From Methanolobus tindarius DSM 2278 (GTDB taxonomy: Archaea > Halobacteriota > Methanosarcinia > Methanosarcinales > Methanosarcinaceae): a DNA stretch of 64,000 bases. Location: assembly GCF_000504205.1 (NCBI RefSeq), contig NZ_AZAJ01000001.1, positions 2,826,879 to 2,890,878 of the forward strand. Reading direction: 5' to 3'. The translations under genes were made by a program, and so were the position numbers. Shown in pieces: positions 19,181 to 27,362 of this stretch; position 1 is the first letter of the stretch; each line of letters starts with the position of its first letter. Below the pieces are notes generated by a model that saw only the letters and a list, made by a program, of their open reading frames with translations, ran no database searches and had not been told where the DNA came from.

Positions 19181-20101
19181 ATGAAAAACAAGCCAATAAT
19201 ACGTTGCAGTGGATGTATTTTTGTACTGCTACTCATTTTTACAACAGTAATCATTTCCAGCGGTTGTTTTGAATCTGAGGAAGCAGTGACAGTTTCTCTT
19301 AAAAATACCGAAACATTAACACAATCTGATATCAACGATAAACCTGTGCGTATCGGCGTATTCGCCATGGCGTCTCCAAAAATAACAATGGAGTATTATA
19401 ATGATTTTTTAAATTACCTGTCTGAGCAGACAAACCTTGAGTTTGAACTTGTGCAACGTGATAATCCTGCTGAGATCAACTATCTGCTTGAAACCGGTTA
19501 TCTTGATTTTGTATTTGTGAGAGAGGAAGATTATCTTTCAGGACATGATGATTTTGGTCTTGAAATTGTCGCAGTGCCTGTCATCAATGGTGATCTGTAT
19601 TGTTCATCACTGGTAATCGTAAGAGGGGATTCCGGGATAGATTCCCTTGAGAATCTCCACGGAAAAAAATTTGCATTCAATAGTTATCGTTTTAATAGGG
19701 GTGACATTGTTCCGGATTATATGCATCCTTTTATTGACGGTTCACCGGACGACTTCTTCTCCGGTTATATTTACAGCAATAGTCAGGATAATTTTATAGA
19801 TATGGTTCATCAGGGAAGCCTGGATGGTGCTGAAATTGATTGTATAATGTGGTCTTACATGGTTGAAAGTTCATCTGAAGATTACTCTGATCTTAGTATA
19901 ATTTATTCTTCTTCAGGTCAGCTTGTTCCTGTAGTTGCTGTGAATCCGGATATTGATCAGGAACTAAAGAATGATGTAGCTAAGACATTGCTTGGTATGC
20001 ATGATTCCAGAGAAGGTCGTGAGGTTCTTGAAGAAATGCATTTCAATATGTTTGTTGAAATGGACCATGAAACATATGCAGAGTACGGAAATAACTTGTG
20101 A
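19181..20101 (+). CDS. PhnD-like phosphonate/phosphite-binding lipoprotein
   Basis: A 306-residue substrate-binding lipoprotein (lipobox IISSGC). The mature domain has the PhnD family course: VRIGVFAMASPK, FVREEDYLS, LENLHGKKFAFNS and DGAEIDCIMW. No phnC/phnE permease genes follow. Instead a transmembrane histidine kinase begins eight bases downstream. A binding protein joined to a kinase suggests sensing rather than transport; the ligand may be phosphate, phosphonate or another oxyanion. This role is inference. Confidence 0.85.
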   Translation: MKNKPIIRCSGCIFVLLLIFTTVIISSGCFESEEAVTVSLKNTETLTQSDINDKPVRIGVFAMASPKITMEYYNDFLNYLSEQTNLEFELVQRDNPAEINYLLETGYLDFVFVREEDYLSGHDDFGLEIVAVPVINGDLYCSSLVIVRGDSGIDSLENLHGKKFAFNSYRFNRGDIVPDYMHPFIDGSPDDFFSGYIYSNSQDNFIDMVHQGSLDGAEIDCIMWSYMVESSSEDYSDLSIIYSSSGQLVPVVAVNPDIDQELKNDVAKTLLGMHDSREGREVLEEMHFNMFVEMDHETYAEYGNNL

Positions 20102-20109
20102 GGAGTAAA

Positions 20110-21915
20110 ATGGAAGATAGAAACAGTAACATAATGGAAAAACTGGTCACAAGCATTGATGACTTCAGTATCCGTACCAAACTCATCCTCACTGTTGTCA
20201 GTATAATCCTTGTACTCGGTGTCCTTATGGGTTCTTACCTTAATGTCGTGCAGACAAATATGATGAAAACTGAGCTCAATGAAAAAGGAATTTCAATAAC
20301 CCGTAATCTTGCAGAGAATAGTGTAAACCCTATACTTACCGATAATCAGGTTCGTCTCCAATGGCTTGTGAAAACCATCAAAGAGAGTGAAACTGAGGTT
20401 GTGTATGTATTCATAACTAATGAACATGGTGAAGTCCTGGTTCACACGTTTAGTGGTGGATTTCCTGTAGATCTAAAGGGAATAAATCCTGCAGTAGATG
20501 AAACCAATACACTGTTGCTTGATACTGAACTGGGATACATCAGGGATATTTCATGTCCTATTCTTGAGGGAAATGCAGGGGAAGTTCATGTAGGAATGTC
20601 TCAGGAGAACATCAGGACAACGGCTGATAAATTCACAAGATATCTCATTTTGTTTGTACTATTGCTTCTTGTGGTTGGTTCCTATGTTGCGTATCTTGCA
20701 GGTTCTGTAGTTTCCAATCCTATTCTGGAATTGAAAAAATCAGTAGAAACATTCGGAAAAGGACATCTGGATCACAAGGCCTGCATAAGTTCAAATAATG
20801 AAATAGGCCAGTTAGCTAAATCTTTTAATGACATGGCAGACCATATTGGATACCTTATTGAGGAAAAGGAGAAGGCATCAAAAGAGATACTTGAAACACG
20901 TAATTATCTGACCAAGATAGTTTCAGGGAGTCTCGATGGAATAATTGTTATCGATAATAGTGGTAAGATAGAATTTGCCAATGAAGCTTTCATCCAGATC
21001 TCTGAAACAAGTATGGACCGGATTGTCGGTTATGATGTTCTTTCTTTTGTTATTGATAATAAGGATTTGACATCTTTTTTTGAATCTCCTGATAAGAATA
21101 TCACTTTTATCAGAGAAATGAATTTCCGGGCCGGTAACGGCAAAATGAAATCAATAATGATGAGTATAGCCGTTGTTGAGTACCGCAATGAGCTAAAATA
21201 TGTTGCAGTTGCCAAGGATATTACTGAAATGAAAAAACTTGAGCAAATGAAGCGTAATATAATAGCAAATATTTCCCATGAATTGCGCACTCCTTTGAAT
21301 ATCATGAAAGGCTATGTAGAAATTGCCATTGATGAAGAGAATATGCAAAAAAGGAATTCTTTCCTTGAAAAGTCACTGAAAGCGCTTGAAAGACAAAACT
21401 GGATGATACAGGATCTTCTGGAGGTCGCCAGGTCTGATGATGAACTCGAGAAAATGGATATGGTCAAAACAAGCATCAATAGTATTGTTGATATAGCTTT
21501 CAAGTCTTTCAATGGTAAAATGGAAGCCTCAGGACTTGATATCAATGTTATCAAGGGCAATGATATGTTTGTACAGGGTGATCCTGAAAAACTGGCATAT
21601 GCCTTAACAAAGGTTTTAGACAATGCTTTGAAGTTCACAGGCAAAGGCGGAAGTGTAGAGATAGGCACTTTGCAGGAAGACACCGGAGCTCTTGTCTATG
21701 TAAAAGACACAGGTGTTGGAATTCCGGAGGATCAACAGGATCTGATTTTTGAAAGATTTTATCAGGTTGATTCCTCGTCGACCCGTAAATATGGCGGCAA
21801 CGGACTTGGTCTGGCTATTGTTAAAAATATCATTGACCAGCACGGAGGAAAAATCTGGGTTGAGTCTACCGTGGAAAAAGGAAGTACATTCTATTTTACA
21901 GTTCCTGGATTTTGA
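20110..21915 (+). CDS. Transmembrane sensor histidine kinase (HAMP-PAS)
   Basis: About 601 residues. Order: membrane segment (about 22-45), external sensor region (46-175), second membrane segment (178-198), HAMP (200-255, following VSNPI), PAS (about 270-375), HisKA with phosphorylated His in NISHELRTPL (about 390), and HATPase with DNALKFTGKGG, DTGVGIPEDQQ and GGNGLGLAIVK. The last part resembles PhoR/ResE kinases. ATG 20110 follows GAGGAG. It is tightly coupled to the PhnD-like gene and precedes an AbrB-PhoU gene. No response regulator is visible in the window. Confidence 0.93.
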   Translation: MEDRNSNIMEKLVTSIDDFSIRTKLILTVVSIILVLGVLMGSYLNVVQTNMMKTELNEKGISITRNLAENSVNPILTDNQVRLQWLVKTIKESETEVVYVFITNEHGEVLVHTFSGGFPVDLKGINPAVDETNTLLLDTELGYIRDISCPILEGNAGEVHVGMSQENIRTTADKFTRYLILFVLLLLVVGSYVAYLAGSVVSNPILELKKSVETFGKGHLDHKACISSNNEIGQLAKSFNDMADHIGYLIEEKEKASKEILETRNYLTKIVSGSLDGIIVIDNSGKIEFANEAFIQISETSMDRIVGYDVLSFVIDNKDLTSFFESPDKNITFIREMNFRAGNGKMKSIMMSIAVVEYRNELKYVAVAKDITEMKKLEQMKRNIIANISHELRTPLNIMKGYVEIAIDEENMQKRNSFLEKSLKALERQNWMIQDLLEVARSDDELEKMDMVKTSINSIVDIAFKSFNGKMEASGLDINVIKGNDMFVQGDPEKLAYALTKVLDNALKFTGKGGSVEIGTLQEDTGALVYVKDTGVGIPEDQQDLIFERFYQVDSSSTRKYGGNGLGLAIVKNIIDQHGGKIWVESTVEKGSTFYFTVPGF

Positions 21916-22030
21916 TACTAAAAAACCATTTTCATCTATATAGATTATGTATATTCTACCTATCTATTAAGGTAAGCTTTATAGCCCAAATCCTGTCCAT
22001 TAGTCATATCTTCCTTTGGGTTGTGAAAAG

Positions 22031-22993
22031 ATGGATACAAGAAAAGTACAGATCACAGGAAAATCCACATATGTGGTTACCCTCCCCAAAAAATGGGCCA
22101 CTCGCTCAAAACTGGAAGCTGGATCCCATATTTCCATTTATTATCAGGAAGATGGTTCTCTGCTTCTTAAACCTCCAGGGGTAAAATCTTCTAATAAAAC
22201 AAAAAAGATAAAATTTAACAAAGAACTTGAGCATATAAAAAGAGATCTTGTAGGTCTGTATATAATAAGTGATCACCAGACAATAGAAATTTCAGGTAAT
22301 GATATTCCGGCAGCAGCACGCAGGGAAATTAAAGACCTTTGCCATCGTCTTGTAGGTCTGGAAATGGTTGAAGGTGATGAGAAAAAAATAGTCATCAAGA
22401 ATTTTCTGGACACGGAAGATTTCACCATTGAAAAAGGGCTCAAGAGGATGTCTTCACTCGTTTATCTCATGCTTGATGAACTAGCATCTGCCTTTGAGGA
22501 AAATGACAAAGAATTGTGCAATCACATAATATCCCGTGATGATGACCTTGACAGAATGTTCCTGCTTGTATCAAAGCAACATGTAGAGCGTCTGAACCTT
22601 AAGAAACCTTCAAAACATGATAAGCAGACTCTGGTTGAATCATTTTATTACCGGCTTGCTGCCAATGACATAGAAAGAATCGGTGACCACATATCTAAAA
22701 TATCATTGCATTTCTCTTACATTAGTCTGCCTCAGGAAGTACTTGCAATACTTGTTGACCTGTGCAGGGAGTGTCAATCCCTTTTCATGGATAGTACCGA
22801 AGCTTTGCGCCAGTCAGACAGTGATATTGCAAACAATGTAATGGGGAGAGAGGACATCTTCAACAAAATGCTCATAAGTGCTGCCCAGCTCCCAACTGAG
22901 GAGTCTATAGAACTTATAATTGACAGTTTCAGCAGGATAAAGGATTATGCGTCAAATATTGCAGAGTCTGCTATCGATTTATCGCAATTATAG
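22031..22993 (+). CDS. AbrB-PhoU phosphate uptake regulator
   Basis: A 320-residue protein with an N-terminal SpoVT/AbrB-like swapped-hairpin domain (about 1-45, RKVQITGKSTYVVTLPKKWA) and two PhoU helical repeats, with ERIGDHISK in the second. Archaeal proteins with this architecture (COG0704) are thought to bind DNA or the Pst transporter and to control phosphate uptake. ATG 22031 aligns with the related gene at 35704. It ends in TAG. The following membrane protein gene overlaps its 3' end. Confidence 0.9.
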   Translation: MDTRKVQITGKSTYVVTLPKKWATRSKLEAGSHISIYYQEDGSLLLKPPGVKSSNKTKKIKFNKELEHIKRDLVGLYIISDHQTIEISGNDIPAAARREIKDLCHRLVGLEMVEGDEKKIVIKNFLDTEDFTIEKGLKRMSSLVYLMLDELASAFEENDKELCNHIISRDDDLDRMFLLVSKQHVERLNLKKPSKHDKQTLVESFYYRLAANDIERIGDHISKISLHFSYISLPQEVLAILVDLCRECQSLFMDSTEALRQSDSDIANNVMGREDIFNKMLISAAQLPTEESIELIIDSFSRIKDYASNIAESAIDLSQL

Positions 22994-23381
22994 ACTCATC
23001 CCTCTTTTTCTCTGCGTGGGTGTAATTATTGATTACTCCCTTACCTTCTATTTTGCAGGCAGCATTGAAAGGATACTGGAATATGAATTCAGCCCGACAC
23101 TGGTATTTGCAGTCAGGCACAACATCGTTCTTCCATATCTGGCTTTAACTGTTGTTTTCTATTATTTCATGGGATATACTATACTGAAGTTCCTTGAAGA
23201 TGAGGAGATCTACCCGATAGGTGTTTTTATTATCCTACTCATGAGCCTTACACATGTTCTTGGTGGTCTGTCATGGTTTGTGCTAAGTGAGACGTATTCT
23301 AATATGATTTTCATGCTTTCCATGACTTCCATAATCATTGCCATATCGGTATTCGGATATGAAATATTTAAACGGGGATGA
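22947..23381 (+). CDS. Small membrane protein
   Basis: A 144-residue protein with four predicted membrane segments. It overlaps the preceding phoU by 47 bases; the ATG has AAAGG upstream, but a GTG at 23019 is another possible start. Its layout (a first segment with IDYSLTFY and a D-x-x-x-T pattern) resembles the membrane protein at 36727, which also lies beside an AbrB-PhoU gene. A DUF5658-like family is possible. Function is unknown. Confidence 0.65.
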   Translation: MRQILQSLLSIYRNYRLIPLFLCVGVIIDYSLTFYFAGSIERILEYEFSPTLVFAVRHNIVLPYLALTVVFYYFMGYTILKFLEDEEIYPIGVFIILLMSLTHVLGGLSWFVLSETYSNMIFMLSMTSIIIAISVFGYEIFKRG

Positions 23382-23397
23382 CCTGGGAACGTGGTTC

Positions 23398-23550
23398 ATG
23401 GATAACTGGAGTTATCCCGAAGGGTCCGGTGAAGCCGGCGTTTTCCCAACAGAAAAAACAATATGTTCTGCAAACAGTTTGTACTTTTTCACAGTGTCGT
23501 CTGTAGAATTCTTGATAAGTACAATAGTTCTTGTAATAATCTTCTATTAA
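23398..23550 (+). CDS. Possible small single-span membrane protein
   Basis: A possible 50-residue protein with a soluble Gly/Pro-containing start and a C-terminal hydrophobic helix (about 27-50). It has no clear Shine-Dalgarno. The stop is followed by a strong terminator hairpin, which makes the end of a transcript here believable. Could be a chance reading frame. Confidence 0.35.
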   Translation: MDNWSYPEGSGEAGVFPTEKTICSANSLYFFTVSSVEFLISTIVLVIIFY

Positions 23551-23566
23551 GAATCATAGGAATGTG

Positions 23567-23596
23567 CCGCCTTCGGCGGATGCTTACTTTTTTTTA
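23567..23596 (+). terminator. Terminator after the phoU cluster
   Basis: A short GC stem (CCGCC, TTC loop, GGCGG) followed by a run of eight T. It separates the sensor kinase/phoU cluster from the surface-protein gene. Confidence 0.7.
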
Positions 23597-23737
23597 GCTT
23601 AATGGTTGTTTTTGTAGAAATGAAAATGGGAAATGGTTGCTTCATTTATATAGTCTATTTAGTACACAATAGTAGAAATGGTTGTATGTAATTCCTTTGT
23701 GCAAGGGATATATGATTACGTGTGTATTCTGCAAATT

Positions 23738-23920
23738 ATGAAGAGAATAGTCAGTTTGCTGGCAGCGGTGGTACTTTCCCTATATACCTTCTATTCAACA
23801 TGCTGGTACACAGCCTCCTCTTTTTTTAACATGGCTGTACCCTTTGTTTTCGTTACTCTAGCGGGATATGCACTGCTGATATACGTTCTGTCCAGAAAAG
23901 TATCCAAAAAATCACAATAA
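23738..23920 (+). CDS. Small two-span membrane protein
   Basis: A 60-residue hydrophobic protein with two membrane segments and a basic C-terminus (SRKVSKKSQ). It ends 13 bases before the start of the S-layer-like gene, suggesting joint transcription. No Shine-Dalgarno is clear for the chosen ATG, and a longer form could begin at 23678. No family recognised. Confidence 0.5.
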   Translation: MKRIVSLLAAVVLSLYTFYSTCWYTASSFFNMAVPFVFVTLAGYALLIYVLSRKVSKKSQ

Positions 23921-23933
23921 CGGAGTGGAGTTT

Positions 23934-25985
23934 GTGAGAAAAACGAAAATAAGCATACTCTGTCTGTTATGCATGGTAGTATTACTGCTGTTCTCTTCAC
24001 ATCTACCTCTTGCATCTGCAAATACAGAGTGTCCATGTGATGATCTTGATTATTGCATCGAATGGGTAGATGAAGGTAGTATCAGTGTCCAGTGGGGCCA
24101 GGTTGAAACCGTTGCTATCAATGGTGAGGTTTATACATTCAGAGCTGATGATTTTGATGAGGACTTGAATGCTGCTCTGATTTCCATTGAGCGTGATGGG
24201 ATTGTGCGCAAAGAGTTCCTTTTCCTGACTGGATCATCTGACAGAAGATGGCTTGAATGGGACAATGAAGTAGCAGTTGTTATTGCTGATATAACTCTTG
24301 ATGGCTATAAGACTCCATCTGTAAAACTGGAATTGTATTCTCGTGGCCGTCCTTCACTTGAAATTGAATTTGAAGCAAGTGAAGAGACAGTTCAGGGTGT
24401 TGATGTTTCTTCTGAACAGTATGCTCCTGGAGAAGAAAAGCAGATTGATGTTACTATAAAAAACACAGGGGATGCATGGATCGAGAATGTTATTCTTGAG
24501 ATCGATACTGATGAGATGAGGGTACGTTCAAGAGGAGATTTTGAATACAGGGATGGTATCCTAAAGGAAAATCTGGGTTGCCTTGCAGTAGATGATAGTA
24601 TTGAGATGAATTTTACAGTTGTGGCTCCTGAGTGGGATGGTGTAACTTCTCCTTATGATCTGGTTTATTACATTAATGCTACTGCAAATGGGTATGATAT
24701 AAAAGAAAACGATTATCAATTCACTGGTTCTCTGGAGCTTGGTTGCACAGATCCTGATATTGAGGTTGTAATGGAATTAACTACAGATGAATTCAATATG
24801 ACTTCTTGGTATGTGAATAACCTTGATATAAATACTGCCAGCTATAGTTCAAGTGATTATGAAATAAGGGATGCAGAAGAATTTACATTTTTAAGGACGC
24901 GTATTTTTAATACAGGTCTTTACACTCTAAGCAATATTGATGTTGATTTTCCAGAAATATCTGAAGATCTGGTTATAGCTGAAAGCTATGAATCGGGGGA
25001 TTATTCCACAATGGAAGATAATGGTCAATACTATCTGGGTCTAAAACTTGTGGCTATTAAATCCGGTGACTATTCATTTGATGAAGTAGTTGTACAAACA
25101 AGTTTCTTCGGTGAAAATCTTTCGTGGAAATCCGGATCAGAAAGTCTGAAAGTGCATGGTCCGCATATTGTGCTTGATAAAAAGCTAACAAGATCCGATT
25201 CTGACTACACTGTTTCTCTTGATATTTCCAATGATGGCGACCGTGCAGCCTGGATCAATCTGGTTGATACTATTCCTGATGAATTGGATTATGTAAGCGG
25301 AAGTTTGGAAAAGAGTCTGGAAGGAAGTGATCTGCCTCTTAGTGAGTGGGATCTCAGTACAACGGTGGTTAATGGTACGCAAACAGTTTCTGTAACAGGG
25401 GTATTGCTCCCTCCTGGTTCATCACTTTCCATGTCTTACGAGTTCTCTTCTGATGAAATACCGGATCTGCCTGCAGCTATTTGCAAATTCAAATCGATAT
25501 GGAATTATGAAGGTGAAGCCCAGTCTTCTTATTATGTAGGTGGTGTTGAGGTTAAACAGTACTGGAAACCTCTGAATGGTGGATGGGTAACTGAAGCTGA
25601 TATTACCGAAAATAGTACTGTTGCAGTGCCCATAACTGTTGTTGAAGATGAGCCAGAAATTGTGAATCTTCCTGAAGATGATGCAGAGGATGAATTTAAT
25701 TCAGTTGATGATGAAATGCCTGATACTTCTGATGTTGTACTGGAAGTAGAAACTGAATCTTCAACTTCATTCTTATCAAAAATTATCTCTCCTATCATCA
25801 ATATATTTGACAAAGCACAGCAATTAGTAAGCAATATTTTTAAAGGTGCTCTTAGTGGAGTATCTTCTGTTTTTGGTATTGCTGAAGGAGCTGCTGTAGA
25901 TGCTGTTGAAAACTATCTCTATGCAGTTGTTATAGGTATAGCACTTGTCGTATTCCTTCTGGTATACACTTTAATTTCAAAATAA
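23934..25985 (+). CDS. Large surface protein with CARDB/DUF11-like repeats and C-terminal anchor
   Basis: A 683-residue protein with a signal peptide (about 1-30), a Cys-containing segment (CPCDDLDYC), then a beta-rich exterior. It has NEW3/CARDB-like (VDVTIKNTGDAWIENVILEI) and DUF11-like (SLDISNDGDRAAWINLVDTIP) Ig-type domains. An acidic linker (about 560-610) and a C-terminal membrane helix (about 660-682) follow. This is the COG1361 S-layer-like pattern. GTG 23934 follows CGGAG. It lies just before the pilin-type pstS operon and may be a surface platform or phosphate-related adhesin; that role is inference. Confidence 0.75.
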   Translation: MRKTKISILCLLCMVVLLLFSSHLPLASANTECPCDDLDYCIEWVDEGSISVQWGQVETVAINGEVYTFRADDFDEDLNAALISIERDGIVRKEFLFLTGSSDRRWLEWDNEVAVVIADITLDGYKTPSVKLELYSRGRPSLEIEFEASEETVQGVDVSSEQYAPGEEKQIDVTIKNTGDAWIENVILEIDTDEMRVRSRGDFEYRDGILKENLGCLAVDDSIEMNFTVVAPEWDGVTSPYDLVYYINATANGYDIKENDYQFTGSLELGCTDPDIEVVMELTTDEFNMTSWYVNNLDINTASYSSSDYEIRDAEEFTFLRTRIFNTGLYTLSNIDVDFPEISEDLVIAESYESGDYSTMEDNGQYYLGLKLVAIKSGDYSFDEVVVQTSFFGENLSWKSGSESLKVHGPHIVLDKKLTRSDSDYTVSLDISNDGDRAAWINLVDTIPDELDYVSGSLEKSLEGSDLPLSEWDLSTTVVNGTQTVSVTGVLLPPGSSLSMSYEFSSDEIPDLPAAICKFKSIWNYEGEAQSSYYVGGVEVKQYWKPLNGGWVTEADITENSTVAVPITVVEDEPEIVNLPEDDAEDEFNSVDDEMPDTSDVVLEVETESSTSFLSKIISPIINIFDKAQQLVSNIFKGALSGVSSVFGIAEGAAVDAVENYLYAVVIGIALVVFLLVYTLISK

Positions 25986-26326
25986 TCCTATTTTCTTCTT
26001 TTCTGCAAATATTTTATTTATTCAATATACATCTACCTTTTTTTGTATGCTTCTTGATTAATTGAATTATCAAAAAATATGATGGCTCTTGGTCATTTTT
26101 ATAAATGCATTCTTTCTTAATAATAGAATATAGTTCTCTATGTTGCATTTATATGGAATTATTTGTTGTATATGCACCAATATATAGAGATATTGGAATT
26201 CTATATGGTTTATTGTACTATATACATTCCTTGTACAAGCATTATATATCCGCATACCAATTAGGTGCCAGAGCGATTAAAACCCGCTCTGAATAGGAAC
26301 ATAAAATAAATTGGTGTACGATAAAT
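25986..26326 (+). promoter_or_regulatory. Promoter and structured leader of pstS, with operator-like palindrome
   Basis: This 341-base region has no gene. A perfect palindrome CTTGTACAAG (26230-26239) abuts a TATA box (ATTATATATCC, 26241-26251), the position of an archaeal operator. Downstream in the predicted leader, CAGAGCG (26269-26275) pairs with CGCTCTG (26285-26291), and ACCAATT (about 26256-26262) could pair with AATTGGT (about 26309-26315) around it. No Shine-Dalgarno precedes the pstS ATG. Control by phosphate is an inference from the gene served. Confidence 0.5.
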
Positions 26327-27304
26327 ATGTTTAAGAAAATTTTCAACGATGAAGCTGGTGTTTCACCTATCGTTGCTACCCTCGTTTTAGTAGTAGTAGC
26401 AATCGCAGGCGCAGCAGCTGTAGGAACCATCATGGGTTCATTCTCAAGTGACGTATCTGACGAAGCAAGTGCAGCTGACGCAACCTCAGCAGCATCAACC
26501 GAACTCCTTATCGCAGGTTCAACAACCGTTCAGCCAGTTTCTGAACTTCTTGCAGAAGCATACATGGATGAGCACAACGGTATCAAGGTAACAGTACAGG
26601 GTGGTGGCTCTGGTGCAGGTATTACCTCAACAGAACTCGACATCATTGACATCGGATCAGCATCCAAACCAGTAGATACAACCACAGATCACCCTGATCT
26701 TCAGGTTCACCAGATTGGTGGTAGTGCTGTAGTAGTAATCGCAAACGGTGCACTTGAAGGGTACAACACAACACAGGCTGAGCTCTTTGCAATCTACTCC
26801 AACTGTACAGATGGTAAGTCATACTATGCAATATCTGGTAGCAACTTCACCTCAGCAACATCCGGTTCACAGGTAACAGTATACCAGAGATCCGAGGCAA
26901 GCGGAACAGAAGAAACATTCGCAAAGTACCTTGATGGTGCATTCGGTGATGCAAAGGATGTAGATGATTCCGAGGCACTCGGTGCAGTAGGTAACGCTGG
27001 TGTACTTGCAGCTGTCGAAGACACAACAAACTCAATCGGTTTCGTAGACTTTGGATTCGCAGTCAGCTCCGAATCTGTAACAATCGTTGGTGTAGACGGA
27101 TACAACGATGTAACTGAAGACAACGTACTCGACTGCCTTGCAGGTAAGGATACCTATCAGGAAGATCTTACAAGACCACTCAACTACCTCACAAATGGTA
27201 ACCCATCAACAGTTGAGCAGTCCTTCATCAACTTTGCAATGTCTCCAGTTGCAACACAGTATTTCGAAGATGTAGGATACTTCTCAATCATTGACTTCAG
27301 CTAA
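26327..27304 (+). CDS. pstS: Phosphate-binding protein PstS with type IV pilin signal
   Basis: A 325-residue PstS whose N-terminus is an archaeal type IV pilin signal instead of a lipoprotein signal. It has charged residues (FKKIFNDEA), a likely prepilin-peptidase cut before GVSPIVATL, and the pilin hydrophobic stretch to about residue 37. A short Ala/Ser linker follows, then the phosphate-binding domain from about residue 58 (LIAGSTTVQPVSE, GGGSGAGI, RSEASGTEE). Codon bias (GCA, GTA, GGT, AAC) suggests high expression. A hairpin separates it from pstC. I infer assembly or retention at the surface as pilin-like subunits, by the ATPase and TadC proteins encoded downstream. Confidence 0.93.
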   Translation: MFKKIFNDEAGVSPIVATLVLVVVAIAGAAAVGTIMGSFSSDVSDEASAADATSAASTELLIAGSTTVQPVSELLAEAYMDEHNGIKVTVQGGGSGAGITSTELDIIDIGSASKPVDTTTDHPDLQVHQIGGSAVVVIANGALEGYNTTQAELFAIYSNCTDGKSYYAISGSNFTSATSGSQVTVYQRSEASGTEETFAKYLDGAFGDAKDVDDSEALGAVGNAGVLAAVEDTTNSIGFVDFGFAVSSESVTIVGVDGYNDVTEDNVLDCLAGKDTYQEDLTRPLNYLTNGNPSTVEQSFINFAMSPVATQYFEDVGYFSIIDFS

Positions 27305-27314
27305 GTTTGAACTG

Positions 27315-27351
27315 AGATTTGTGCAATAGCACAAATCTAATCTTCTTTTTT
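27315..27351 (+). terminator. Hairpin/attenuator between pstS and pstC
   Basis: A perfect 10-bp stem (AGATTTGTGC / GCACAAATCT) with AATA loop is followed by TAATCTTCTTTTTTT. It lies between the highly codon-biased pstS and pstC, so it may end most transcripts after pstS and let only part continue into the permease and pilus genes. Confidence 0.7.
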
Positions 27352-27362
27352 TATTTAAAACG

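Noticed and set aside
26824-27123. Minus-strand Ser/Thr-rich frame inside pstS
   Set aside because: Shadow of the biased codons in pstS.
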